Source: Lophium mytilinum
Lineage: Eukaryota > Ascomycota > Dothideomycetes > Mytilinidiales > Mytilinidiaceae
DNA: 64,000 nucleotides
Direction of reading: 5' to 3'
NCBI GenBank assembly: GCA_010093605.1
Contig: MU004197.1
Location: 434,001 to 498,000, forward strand
Shown piece after piece: positions 10,946 to 21,905 of this stretch. The translations under genes and the position numbers were made by a program. The notes beneath the pieces were generated by a model. It saw nothing but the letters and a program-made list of their open reading frames with translations. It searched no databases and was not told the origin of the DNA. Position 1 is the first letter of the stretch, and each line of letters opens with the position of its first letter.

Positions 10946-11579
10946 TCATCCCAGCCCTCCCCATGCACCTCTTATTCTCCGCGCCAATTGGATGTCTTTC
11001 TGCATGATCGTCACCCTTTTCGCGTGTATGGCACAGAGATTTGTGTCTTCGAAAAGATGTACGAGGAAGGCTTCGGCGGCTTCTTGCAAGGCCTGAATGG
11101 CTTGTGACTGCCATCGGTACTCTTGGTCCGGCGGTAGCAAGTCCAGCGCGATTTCGCGAACCTAACATACACGTTAGCATACTCCATCGACTACAAAGCG
11201 ACGAACAAAGAACAATTGTGTTATCGAAGGACTCGCAATGTCGACTCACCAGCCTCGAGAACGGTAATTTGAGTAGCAGCAGATCTGTACTCTTCTGGTA
11301 TCTCCGGATCTCTCGTAGGGCGAGCGTGCCGGGCTTATATCGCCGCTTCTTGGGGTAGGGTATCGGGTCCCCAGCTGTACGAACTCGTTAGCCGATATCC
11401 TCAACCTCATATTCTATGCCAGAATTGCACTGTATCAACATACGTTGTATATCCCCTCTCCTCTTTCCTACTGCTGACCCTCCGCCCCGCGCACCGCCTC
11501 TTGTCGAGCCACCTCTCCTTGCCATCATCCCCAGCCCCCCGCCGCGCGTCGGTCGTCCAGTCTGTAGTTTTGGTGGCAT
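10946..11579 (-). CDS. CENH3: Centromeric histone H3 variant (CENP-A)
   Basis: Three exons (11444-11579, 11250-11374, 10946-11161; introns 69 and 88 bp), 158 aa. The spliced product has a short Gly/Arg-rich tail, then the histone-fold start [20 protein letters not shown] and the H3 core: [47 protein letters not shown]. Features that set it apart from canonical H3 are the divergent tail (no ARTKQTARKS), the LPPDQEYRW loop-1 region replacing the TDLRF context, and the AWGGLG terminus. CENP-A replaces H3 in centromeric nucleosomes and seeds the kinetochore. An in-frame ATG at 11681 would lengthen the tail by 34 residues; the start at 11579 (MPPKLQ) is preferred. It is divergent from the derlin gene. 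Presence of the gene does not imply a centromere here. Confidence 0.93.
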
Positions 11580-12360
11580 TGATGTGGTATCGTAGCAGTA
11601 TGGTATTGAACGGCACGCCGCAACAACTTTCTCTTCGTGTATTGAAGACGCCTCGCGTTTCGTGGGTGGATCGAACTGCAATCGTGAGAACAGTCGCGAA
11701 AACGATTTGGTGAATGCGGTGGCTGGGACGCGCTTCGCTATGCGCCGGATGCGGTGCCGAGGCCGGGAGCTCGAATTAGACTGCGTGCGTTGAACAGGAG
11801 ATTGCTCTGAGCGCTGGGCAGTGTTTGCAGACGTGCGATCGATATTATGGATAGGTTGGTTGTGGCAGTCGGTGGATGTGGTGATAAAGACGCGGCGGGA
11901 TGTTGATTCTTTCGCGACGAGGGGCTGGGAATGGACAGGGCTGTTGGATCGCCTTAGTCATCCGCCAAGCCAAGACCAAATGCCAGGAACAGCTTGAAAG
12001 ATACTCCATAATGAATGAGCTGTCTATAAGATAGTATAGAGAGATATATACTTGATAGATGTTCCTCATGAAGGCCTTGCAATGCCCATATATATAAGTA
12101 TTAATATAGTAGCTGATTGCTGGCAACCCACAATCCATGGCCTGTGCGGGAGCACGGTGGAAGCGTCTACGTAGCCGTTCGGGAATGTCTCTATTTGTTT
12201 CACTCCACCACAGCCCGCCTCTTCTTCCTGCGACCTTTGAAACAACAAGGTGTCCTCTCGCTATTGCTTTCGTCCCAGGTCTCGTTCACTGGTATTTCTA
12301 CACTACGCCTTTGTCTCCCAACTCCCGCATCGCTCCGTACATACTTCCACTCAGTCCACC
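11580..12360. other. Divergent promoter region, CENP-A and derlin
   Basis: About 780 bp between two divergent starts. Contains short AT-rich stretches near 12010-12110 that could be promoter sequence for either gene. No other feature recognised. Confidence 0.4.
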
Positions 12361-13248
12361 ATGGCGGACATGCTCGGCGGCGGCGGCGGCGTCATGGGCC
12401 AGTTTCCACTAGAGCAGTGGTTTTTCGAGATGCCCGTATGCACACGATGGTGGATGACAGCGGCGCTGGGAGCGAGCGTACTGGTGCAGTGTCACATCAT
12501 CACTCCGTTCCAGCTCTTCTACAGCTGGAAGACCGTATTCTACAGAAGCCAGGTATACCTCTATTTTTAACCGCTCCATAACTCTACATACCTCTCAAAT
12601 ACGGGTACTGACCTGATCTCCTAGTACTGGCGTCTAATTACCACATTCTTCTACTTCGGCCCCCTCAGCCTTGACCTACTATACCATATCTTCTTCCTCC
12701 AGCGCTACTCGCGCCTCCTCGAAGAATCGTCCGGCCGCTCCCCCGCCCACTTCTCTTGGCTCCTCACCTTTGCTTCCGCCCTCCTCCTCTGCATTGCGCC
12801 TATGTTCAGCATGGCCTTCCTTGGCACCGCCTTGTCCAGCACCCTCATATACATCTGGAGCCGCAAGAACCCGGACACCATGCTCAGCTTCCTGGGCCTG
12901 CTTGTGTTTCGCGCGCCATATCTTCCATGGGTACTACTGCTCTTTTCGGTAATAGTGCATGGAACTGTGCCGAAGGACGAAATGTGTGGTATTGTAGTGG
13001 GACATAGTAAGTTCTGGATCGTAAGGTTGAAGATGGCTTGGGGGCTGACAAAGGCAGTCTGGTACTTTATGAACGATGTGTACCCACCGCTACACGATGG
13101 GCATTCCCCGCTAGACCCGCCCGCATTCTGGATCCGATTGTTCGACGGAAGGCCAGAGCCGCCACCACAAATAGAAGAGGACCAAGATACAGCTCCAGAG
13201 CCGATAGACCGAGATCTGCCGGCTGTACAGGTACCAGAAGTGCATTAG
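12361..13248 (+). CDS. DER1: Derlin (Der1-like ERAD protein)
   Basis: Exons 12361-12552, 12625-13006 and 13058-13248 (introns 72 and 51 bp), 254 aa. It starts with the family's QFPLEQWFFEMP-type segment, then four to six hydrophobic helices of a rhomboid-like fold. The derlin WR motif appears as YWRLITTFFYFG, and splicing of intron 2 creates GHIWYFMNDVYP, the conserved derlin loop. Derlins are inactive rhomboids in the ER membrane that help pull misfolded proteins out for proteasomal degradation with Hrd1 and Cdc48. Intron 2 is a multiple of three with no in-frame stop, so an unspliced form would also be open, but it would break the conserved loop. The C-terminal tail is acidic and proline-rich; no clear SHP box was seen. 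Confidence 0.92.
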
Positions 13249-14119
13249 CTTTGCTGAACCATTGCACGGAGTGAAAGGCGCAAGCAAAGCGAAGACATGA
13301 CTTTATATTGAGATACCCGGCGTTTGGCATCGGAAGAACGATTGTGTAGTATGAGAGCATGACGACAGTTGCATATAGGTAGGAGAATCAAAAGCATTCT
13401 TCAAAAAGGCATCTCAAGCCCCCGCAGCCCTATACTCACCCGGTGCCCGGCCCGCGAGCGAATGGAACGTGGGGACAGAGATCACGTGAGACACTGGGTA
13501 CTTCCTAACCGTAGATTCCTCTTATCATCAAATCAAAACACAGCAAAATGTTCACTACGGTCGCTTCCGATCCCTCAAGCATCAACTGAACTCACTCTAA
13601 ACGACCTCCTATACTTCTTCCCCACCACGTCATCCTATCTCCCAATACCCACCTCCCTCATCCATCTCCATCCCCGCCATACCAAGTCCCAGGCAAGTAC
13701 TCACCACCTAGCACTCTCGGAGCATTACCATCAACCAATCAAATTGCCCTCCTTGCACATGCCGGCAGTCAAAAACAGCAGTTGGATCTGCCACCATGCT
13801 AAGATTCCAGGATCGCCGCGGGAGCCAATCAGGCACGCGAAGCGGGCTTACCACTTTAGGCAGGCGGCGGCGATTGGGTTGCGATGGGAGTGCGGTTAAG
13901 CTTTCGGGATTGGAAGCTTGGAAGATGAATGCTTGTTCCTCGAAGGTGTTACTGGTGTTCGCGAAGGAGATAGGCGGGGATGAAAGAGGTATGATGTTTC
14001 AGGTAGAATCGTGTGTTGTGGTTCGTGTACTTATATCTATGAGCTCCTCCTCTTTGTTTCTGGGGATTCAACCAATCTATTCATATCTTTCAGTCGCTTT
14101 TGAAGTTCGCTCGTTCATC
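13249..14119. other. Intergenic region before the nuclease
   Basis: About 870 bp, pyrimidine-rich near 13560-13700. A CACGTG site lies near 13483. Short frames here look like chance. No RNA gene seen. Confidence 0.4.
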
Positions 14120-15187
14120 ATGGCACTCAAACACTTCTTGACCCTCCTTCTCACCACCACTCCCCTCGCTTCTGCCTGGGGCACCCTTGGTCACGACACT
14201 GTCGCCTATATCGCGCAGAACTTCGTCACCAGTGCTACAAAGTCATGGGCTCAAGGCATCCTCGACGACAATAGCTCCTCTTACCTCGCGTCTGTCGCGA
14301 CGTGGGCGGATACGTACCGGTACACTGCTGCTGGGAAATTCTCCGCGCCATATCATTTCATAGACGCAGAGGATAACCCACCAACGAGCTGCGGAGTCGA
14401 CTACACGCGTGATTGCGGGGAGAGCGGGTGTGTCGTCTCTGCCATCCAGAATTACGTACGTGCGACATCTCCCTCATCACATAGCTTATGATAATTGAAC
14501 TGCATCTAACGATCCCAACAGACATCACGCGTAGTAGACGACAGCTTGAGCACCACAGAAAGACAAATGGCCCTAAAATGGATCATCCATTTCATCGGCG
14601 ACATCCACCAGCCGCTGCACGACGAAGCCCTCGACGTCGGCGGCAACACTATCGACGTGACCTTCGAGGGCACGGACACCAATCTGCACCATATCTGGGA
14701 TAGCAATATCCCGGAGAAGCTGATCGGCGGATACTCTCTCACCCTAGCCTCGTCGTGGGCGAAGACCCTCACCGCTGAGATTAAGACAGGGGATTACAAG
14801 AGCGAGGCGAGCGGGTGGTTAGACGGCATCAGTCTTGACGATCCAGTGACCACCTCTATGAGCTGGGCGACGGAGGCTAATGCGTATGTGTGCAGCACGG
14901 TGCTCAAGGGGGGCGTGTCAGCGGTGTCGGGGAAGGAGCTGGATGGGAGTTACTACACTGCTGCGATTCCGGTGGTAGAGTTGCAGATTGCGAGGGCTGG
15001 GTACCGGCTTGCGGCGTGGTTGAATCTGATCGCGACAGGCAAGACGGGGTTGAAAGTTGCGGAGAGGCGGAGGAGTGTGAGGCCGATCCAGCCGGTGAGG
15101 GTGGAGTTGCAGGATTGGGCGAGGCCGTTGAGTGCGGCGCGGTTGGCGAGGTTGGCACACGGATATGATTGTGGGCATGAGCATTGA
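14120..15187 (+). CDS. Secreted S1/P1-type single-strand nuclease
   Basis: Exons 14120-14455 and 14522-15187 (66-bp intron), 333 aa. Residues 1-19 form a signal peptide ending ASA; the mature protein starts with Trp20, as required because its amino group binds zinc. All nine zinc ligands known from P1 nuclease are present at a constant offset of 19: W20, H25, D64, H79, H135, D139, H145, H168 and D172. The enzyme cuts single-stranded DNA and RNA and removes 3'-phosphates outside the cell, chiefly for nutrient recycling. The family also has two disulfides; CGVDYTRDC is visible. The start at 14120 is fixed by the signal peptide; the longer upstream frame is not coding. Third positions shift from C to G along the gene. 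Confidence 0.95.
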
Positions 15188-15923
15188 GTATATGATGGGT
15201 GCTTACGTTGGGGGAACACGAGGGTTTTCGACTGCACGAAGGCGGTCTTTCCTAAGTATATTTTTTGAGGGCTACGTTTCACATGAAAATCGGCAATGAT
15301 GCGCTTTGGTCATCAAATGAGTTAGCATTCGGCATATCTAAATCAAGAATTATCAGGTCTTGCCTTCTGCAGCTACCTTGTCGTTCCGAATTGCTATCTG
15401 TATATGAAGCACGTGATAAGCACCTACCACTTTCTGCTCCGATGCATCAATACCAGCCCCTTCTCCAACGTCTTCTGGAACGTTTCCTCCACAGTTTACG
15501 TATTATCCCACAGTAACGCATGGCGGGATCTTTCAGGCCGTTCGAACCACAGCATCGAGCCGGCTTCGGCCCGTCACAGTTATTAGAGGGGTAATCTCCT
15601 TATCTCATCCCACTTCCGCTGGACCCTTACTATGCAGCCCTTCAAATGATCCAACCAGGCACCAAAGTCTGCCTCAACAGTAAGTACCGTCGGGAGCGAT
15701 GTCAGGAAGCAATCGGCAGGGCATCGGTATAGCATCCGACGTCTCGCGGTCAACTCGGCTCCCTTCCGATCAGCGCGTGTAGTCGCGGAGCACGCGTCCG
15801 TCAACAAATCTTCATGAAATAATTTCGCTCTCAAATTTTACATTTCCTCGTCTTCATCTCTGTTCTCTTCTCTATCATTCTTTCTCCCCTAATTAATCGC
15901 GCATCTCCGCACCAACCTTCACA
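15188..15923. other. Intergenic region before rutA-like gene
   Basis: About 740 bp. It contains the likely pyrimidine-rich leader of the next gene just before 15923. Nothing else supported. Confidence 0.4.
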
Positions 15924-17003
15924 ATGGAAATCGGCGTCTTCATCCCCATCGGCAACAACGGCTGGCTCATCTCCACCGCCGCCCCCCAATACAAACCCTC
16001 CTTCGAACTCAACAAAGCCATCGTCCTGAAAGCCGAGAAGTACAACCTCGACTTCGCCCTCTCGATGATCAAGCTCCGCGGCTTCGGCGGCAAAACCGAG
16101 TTCTGGGACCACAACCTCGAATCCTTCACACTCATGGCCGGCCTCGCGGCCGTCACCTCCAAAATCAAGCTCTTCGCCTCCACCGCCATCCTCACGCTGC
16201 CCCCCGCGCTCGTCGCGCGCATGGCTACCACCATCGACTCCATCGCCCCCGGCCGCTTCGGCATCAACATCGTCACCGGCTGGCAGGAGGCCGAGTACAG
16301 CCAGATGGGCATCTGGCCGGGGAACGCGTACTTCGGCTACCGCTACGACTACGCGACCGAGTACGTGCAGGTGATGAAGGAGCTGTGGGCGAGCGGCGTG
16401 TCGGATTTCAAAGGGAAGCATTTCACGATGACGGATTGCAAGATGAGTCCAAGGCCTGTGCACCCGATTAGCATTGTCGCAGCCGGGCAGAGTGGGCGTG
16501 GGCTGGAGTTTGCGAGTGAGAATGCGGATTTTAATTTTGTGATGGGGCAGGGGATTAATACGCCGACGAAGGTGAGGGACGGGACGGAGAAGTTGGTGGA
16601 GGCGAGTGAGAAGGCGGGGAAGGATTGTGGTGCGTATGTGCTGTTTATGGTCATTGCGGATGAGTCGGATGAGAAGGCGCAGGCGACGTGGCAGGGCTAC
16701 CGTGAGGGTGCGGATGTGGATGCGTTGGCGTGGATGGCGGATCAGGGGAAGAAGGATGAGAAGGCGGATGGGAGCTCGACGGCGAAAACGATTAGTCTGC
16801 CGGAGGGAGCTGTCAATTTCAATATGGGAACGTTAGTAGGCAGCTATGAGACGGTAGCGGGGATGTTGGATGAGGCTGCGGAGATGCCAGGGACAAAGGG
16901 GATCATGTTGACGTTTGATGATTTTTTGGTGGGCATGGATAAGTTTGGGGAGAAGATTCAGCCGTTGATGAAGTGCCGGGCGAAGGTTGCGGGAGCTGCA
17001 TAA
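15924..17003 (+). CDS. rutA: RutA-like pyrimidine (uracil) monooxygenase
   Basis: Intronless, 359 aa, flavin-dependent bacterial-luciferase-like fold. It matches what I recall of Escherichia coli RutA almost word for word in long blocks: [59 protein letters not shown] and [16 protein letters not shown]. RutA opens the uracil ring using FMNH2 and O2 in the bacterial Rut pathway. No rutB-G homologue or flavin reductase lies nearby, so here it stands alone among fungal genes. The absence of introns and the very high similarity to a bacterial enzyme suggest transfer from bacteria (inference). Codon use is now like its neighbours, with the same C-to-G third-position shift, so transfer is not recent or the gene has adapted. 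Cytosolic; no targeting signal seen. Confidence 0.9.
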   Translation: MEIGVFIPIGNNGWLISTAAPQYKPSFELNKAIVLKAEKYNLDFALSMIKLRGFGGKTEFWDHNLESFTLMAGLAAVTSKIKLFASTAILTLPPALVARMATTIDSIAPGRFGINIVTGWQEAEYSQMGIWPGNAYFGYRYDYATEYVQVMKELWASGVSDFKGKHFTMTDCKMSPRPVHPISIVAAGQSGRGLEFASENADFNFVMGQGINTPTKVRDGTEKLVEASEKAGKDCGAYVLFMVIADESDEKAQATWQGYREGADVDALAWMADQGKKDEKADGSSTAKTISLPEGAVNFNMGTLVGSYETVAGMLDEAAEMPGTKGIMLTFDDFLVGMDKFGEKIQPLMKCRAKVAGAA

Positions 17004-18287
17004 AGTATGTTCTATCTCGTTAGCCTCTAGGCATCAGTCATTTGACCAGGTGACCTCCTAGTCATTACGTGTTCCTGTGCTTTCTGTAGTATATAAGCCT
17101 ATCTCCCACCTCTTTCTTCGAACTCCAGGGAGAATCGACCGGGCTTTGAGCAAACGGAGAATGGATCAGCCTCCATGGGGTGTCTGTCTCCTAGTGTGGA
17201 GTGTCTTGACCAGGGAGATTATGGGAGCTTGGATGTGCCTCCGATCAAGAAGGCTTACAATCTCACCTCATGGAGTCCTGAGCGGTGTGGTGGACATCCG
17301 TCTATTATACCTTTTCATGATGGTTACCACCACCCCTATCTTTCTTCAATGCTCTACCTCTTCTCTGCCAACGACTCCCCTTCATATCACCAATTCCTAA
17401 CCCTCCCAGCCATCCTTTAACGACAGCACTCACCATACTCCCACCCCTACCGACTACTTAGGACTAGAACCGACGAGGTCCATCATCACCCCGCAGTACT
17501 CCACCCACCACTCCGTTGCAATTCTGCCTCTATGGTTTTGATCCTCCATGCAGCTGTGCCTGGTTCTTTGCTGATCCCCTCCCCACCCACCATGTGCATC
17601 TTGTCTTTCGATTTGATCACCCAGCCACTCCTCCACATTTGTTGATCCAATGTATTGTTTTGATCCCCCAACCCATTCCCCGATGCCACTCTCAATCTCA
17701 CAATCGAGCGAGCTTAAGTACTCCACCGACAGAAGTCTCGGAAGATGTCGGGCCGGTGCTGAGATTATGTGGAAGTCTCGTGACGGATCATTCAGTGCCT
17801 AAGGTTGGAGACGAGAAAAGAATTCGAGAGGGAAGAGGAAGACTCACGTGCCATTCACGGATCTCAGCCGGGCAGCGGGTATATAAACTTTTTTTGCTCG
17901 GGCTGGAGAATGCAGCGGAGTAAGTTTGGAGCCCTCTTGAGGGCGGTGGTTGAAAACCATGATGCAAGAGAGATATGGGTGTGGCGGAGGGGTGCAAACA
18001 TACGACGCGTGAAAGCTGAATGGTGCAGTGGTGTTTGCGGGAGCGGTTGTCGGGCACTTCGGGAGCGTGGTGATGGTGGTCGGTAGCGTGTAGGTCTGAT
18101 CATGGGTGGGTTGATAAGATGAGGGAGATGGATATGTCAAAATTCGGTACAAGGTGCAAGGAAATAGGTGGCTGGGTAGCCGTATTGGTTAGGCTCCTAG
18201 CCCCCTATGGCGCTGGCCATATAGCCACGGCTTCGCCCATAAATAGCTCGGAATGCAATCAATCATTATCACTTACGTCGTACCTAA

Positions 18288-18297
18288 GTCACGTGAC
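18288..18297. promoter_or_regulatory. Extended E-box palindrome GTCACGTGAC
   Basis: A 10-bp perfect palindrome around CACGTG, the core bound by fungal bHLH factors such as Cbf1 or SREBP types. It is not close to an annotated start, so the functional claim is weak. Confidence 0.3.
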
Positions 18298-18570
18298 CAA
18301 TTTCAACAGGATAGTACGAAAGTAGAGGTGTAGAGAAATGAGTAATATTGAGAGTGGGGATCACCATTGGTAGAGCGATGAGCTTACATGATCCGCAAGA
18401 CACGCCTCTCAGCTCCATGTAGGTGTTGGTTGACACGTTTTGCAATGCCGCCACTCTTCCCAATCCATCAGAAAAGTCCCAGGGCATCTTTGCTCAACCA
18501 AGAGACAATCTTCCCCAGAATCCATGAGGGGAAGTCATCGGATCTGTTGAACAAAATCACTGGCTTGAAA

Positions 18571-18594
18571 CCCGATCCCGATCCCGATCCCGAT
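18571..18594. repeat. Hexamer microsatellite (CCCGAT)x4
   Basis: Four perfect tandem copies of CCCGAT. It encodes PDPDPD in one frame, but no gene is supported there. Confidence 0.9.
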
Positions 18595-19566
18595 CTCCTG
18601 AATCGACCAAATGGTAAGTTAACGAGAGAAAGATGTTTTATATCACTTGTCTGCAGATCACGTGCCCCTCACGTGTCCTGGCAGCCTCATCTTAAGGCCA
18701 ATTATTTTCAGAGCATAGATCCCAAGGACCCTTCAGGATTGGCGAAGGATTCAGGCATCACGGAGTGTCCGGCCACGCGCTTCCAAATTCCTCGGCGAAG
18801 GTGGCGTTATGCAGGTACCCGCGGGCCATTTCGAGCACTAACAGCGAGCTAACTCTGCAAGGCTGGAAGTTCCGGACGCCTCAGTTCTGGCCCATGGGAA
18901 AGCCAAATGTAGCGGGCTGGGCCTATCGATAGTCAGATTACTGGTCCGAAATTTGGACGGTGTAGCTTGGATAGGTTTAGCTCGCCTCCTTATTTGGACC
19001 CCACTACCGGATTCCCATCCTCGCGCCAACAACACCATCGCGGTTCAGCTGCGAAGTGCAGACTAACAAGCGCCTCAACGACTTATGTGAGACCACATTT
19101 CTCCTTACCTGATGGCTATGGTCGTTTCTGCGGAAAAGTGGAGATGGAGGGTTCGCTTTCGACATCAGCGGTTCCATTCTCGCATCGCAAAAGCTTACTT
19201 GAACGGGCAAGCATGAACAGCAGCGAGATGTACCGGTACACTATAGTATTTTCCTTCTGGTGGTGCCGAGTTGCGCACCACCGTAGCCAGCCACACGTTT
19301 CTATTAGTACTTTGATAGGACTTAGATCTCACTTAGTCCTAGCCAAGACCCAAACGAGGCTTTTCGGCGTCTAGTTACGCCACAAATATTCTTCGTCCGC
19401 CTAGACTTACCGATCCCTGTTCCGCAGGCGTCATATATAACAACGCGATGCTCGCGATATCCTTCATGCTTCTCAGACCTCTGGATTCCTGACTGTCACT
19501 ACTCTTAGTCCTTCGGACAAACACGCTCGTTTCAAAATCGCACCTCAGGCGCGTTAGTCATTCATT

Positions 19567-21539
19567 ATGCCCCAATTCTCTTTCGCGCGCCTTGCAGCGC
19601 TTCTAGCTATCGTCCCGGTCTTTATTAATGCCTCTCCGACTTTCCGCAAGATCGGTCGAGCCCCTTCAACGGTGTCCTGCCCTAGCTCTGATGGTCAGAC
19701 TGTCACCATCGGCACTTCATCTTTCCAAATTACATGCGACTATGACTACTGGGGCGGAGATATCACTATGTCTTGGGAGACAACTCTGAGCAATTGTCTT
19801 GCTACTTGTAGTACCACGACTGGATGTGTTGCCATCTCATATAATGGGGGGGCCTGTTACATGAAAGATTCAGCTGATAATGGCCAATCCAACACTGGCG
19901 TTTGGGCTGCTAAAAAGGTTGCTACGCCTTCCAGCTCATCGGCTACCACTTCGTCGACCTCTTCGGCAACTACTACTTCATCTGCGTCCGTCGCGACGAC
20001 TACACCTGAGACGGTCTCTTGCCCAGAATCTGACGGGTTAGCATACACAGCGAAAGACGGCGCTACGTACTTAATCCAATGCTCAACGGACTTTTACGGA
20101 GGCGATCTGAGCGTATCATGGGAGTCAGATCTAGGCAGCTGTATTGAAGTGAGTGAGATAATCTCTGCGGGTAAGATTAGAAGCTGAATGGTGTCACAGG
20201 CCTGCGAAGCAACACCAGATTGTGTTGATGTCGCGTACCGCCCTGGTACTCCTGGTCCCTGCTATCTGAAGTCCACCTTTCGCACCCCAGTGTCGAATTC
20301 AGAGGTCTGGGGAGCAGTATTCGCGCCCGCGACGGCTTTGTCTACCATATCTTCAGCCGCATTATCGACCTCGTCAAGCAGTCCGACAACCTCTGTGTCT
20401 GCCAGTGCAACTTTGTGTCCGGTCCCAACGTGTTCTCCGCCAGCTGGACCTATTAGTCCTGGCACGATCATGGACCCAGGCTTCGAGACTCCCGGCACCA
20501 CTCCTGACTGGGCTCTTATTGATGGTCAATTGGCCGATACCGCAGGTGGATTCTACTTCGAGTATAAGAACGGCGATGTATACAGTGCCCATAGCGGTAC
20601 TCATTACGGACACCAGACCTTCGGCTCTAGGACAGACTGGGGCAAGTTTGGCACCACAATTCTAGACTTGACTCCATGCGCTCAGTACACCGTCACCTTC
20701 TGGGTCCTCAAGAATACCAACGCGCACGCTGTAATCAGCACCGAATCATGCTCACTAGATGCAGTACCTCTCGGTGGTCCGAGCTCTTACAAGCAGTACT
20801 CGTTCACTTTCACGGCGACTGGTACGACTGCCAATTTCGCTATTACGGGATCGTGCCCTGCATTTGACGGGGCTTGTGGACTTCTCTATGACGATTTCGA
20901 AATTGCTCCCGTCCAAGCCGCTGCAGCCACATCGACCACTTCAACGGCGTCGAGTACTCCCACTCCAACTCCTACTCCTACTGCAACACCGACACCTACG
21001 CCAACTCCAGTACCCAGTGGCTGCGGCCTGATCCAGGACATGGACTTCGAAACTCCCGGCACTTCTATAGACTGGACGGTGGTGCAGTCGATTCCCTCAA
21101 CCAACGGCGTCACCGTTGCCTTTGAGAACCGCGACAGCCCAGCTGGCACAGCCCAGCTGGCACAGCCCGCGGTGGCACTCACTACGGCTACCAGAGTATC
21201 TTCTCCGGCGGCGGCGGTCATTTCGGCACCACAATTACGAACCTCAACGTGAACACTCCGTACTCCGTTGCCTTCTGGGTCAAGAAGAATATCTATGCGG
21301 ACGTCTGGATCATGATCAACGGGATCAACGGGAACATCCGCATACCGCCTGCCTCTGCTGGAGGGTTGACCGATAGTACAGTTTGGTATCACCAATCATT
21401 TGTGACAATGGCCTTTAGTACTAGTGTAGTGATTGAGTTTGATACAACCTGCCCGGGGTATGATGGGCAGTGCGATGTGTATTGGGATGACTTCTCGGTG
21501 TACCCGGTGACGGGGGTGCCGGCTGGATGCCCGCACTAG
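19567..21539 (+). CDS. Secreted PAN-like/CBM-like protein, frame-disrupted
   Basis: Exons 19567-20148 and 20200 onward (51-bp intron). A signal peptide (LLAIVPVFINASP) is followed by two PAN/Apple-like Cys modules (about residues 36-115 and 150-240) with a Ser/Thr linker between. After that come two galactose-binding CBM4/9-like beta-sandwich domains, each opening with DPGFETPGT or QDMDFETPGT and closing with a YDDFEI / WDDFSV strand, joined by a PTPTPT linker. As written, the frame stops at 21252, part-way through the second CBM-like domain. A 14-bp tandem duplication at 21136-21163 causes the shift; the correct frame resumes and runs to 21539 (GVPAGCPH). The family is extracellular or wall-bound and likely binds carbohydrate. 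A tandem paralogue follows. Either the gene is newly broken or this is an assembly artefact. Confidence 0.78.
21136..21163. repeat. 14-bp tandem duplication inside coding sequence
   Basis: Two perfect adjacent copies of AGCCCAGCTGGCAC, followed by a third imperfect copy to 21178. One extra copy accounts exactly for the frameshift in the PAN/CBM-like gene. Confidence 0.92.
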
Positions 21540-21905
21540 AACGTCCCTCCCATTAGTCTATTTTCTACCATTACGTTTATGAGTATTCCTATATCAGCAT
21601 ATAACACATCCTACTTGTTGTCAGCATCTTGAACCTGTTTTCTGACAGCCACTTTTTATTCTAAACCGGTCTGCCCATCTCTTGCACAGGACTATGGGAA
21701 ACCTTCGCAAATTACGATTCGTCTGGAATGTGTTTAAGATTGGACAGGTAAAGTTGCCAGTCCCAGCTTTCGAAGACGTTACACCACGTCAACTCTCTAC
21801 GTCAGTGCTCCCACTCTCTCACGACGAGAACTTCTTCATTGCCGAACCATTTGCTTGTGTTGTTTTGGACCTTAGCCCACTTCTATCTCAACTGAACTCT
21901 ACATT

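Larger units (their letters stand above)
17004..19566. other. Long intergenic region
   Basis: About 2.6 kb with no gene I can support. Frames up to 154 aa are present on both strands but lack motifs. It holds the CCCGAT microsatellite at 18571 and the CACGTG palindrome at 18288, and TATA-like sequence near 19433 ahead of the PAN-domain gene. Confidence 0.4.

Noticed and set aside
10683-11249. 188-aa minus-strand frame over the CENP-A gene
   Set aside because: It overlaps the CENP-A exons in another frame and has no motif; the histone reading is unambiguous.
10946-11579. Idea that the window lies at a centromere because it encodes CENP-A
   Set aside because: The gene for CENP-A need not be near a centromere, and the surroundings are ordinary genes.
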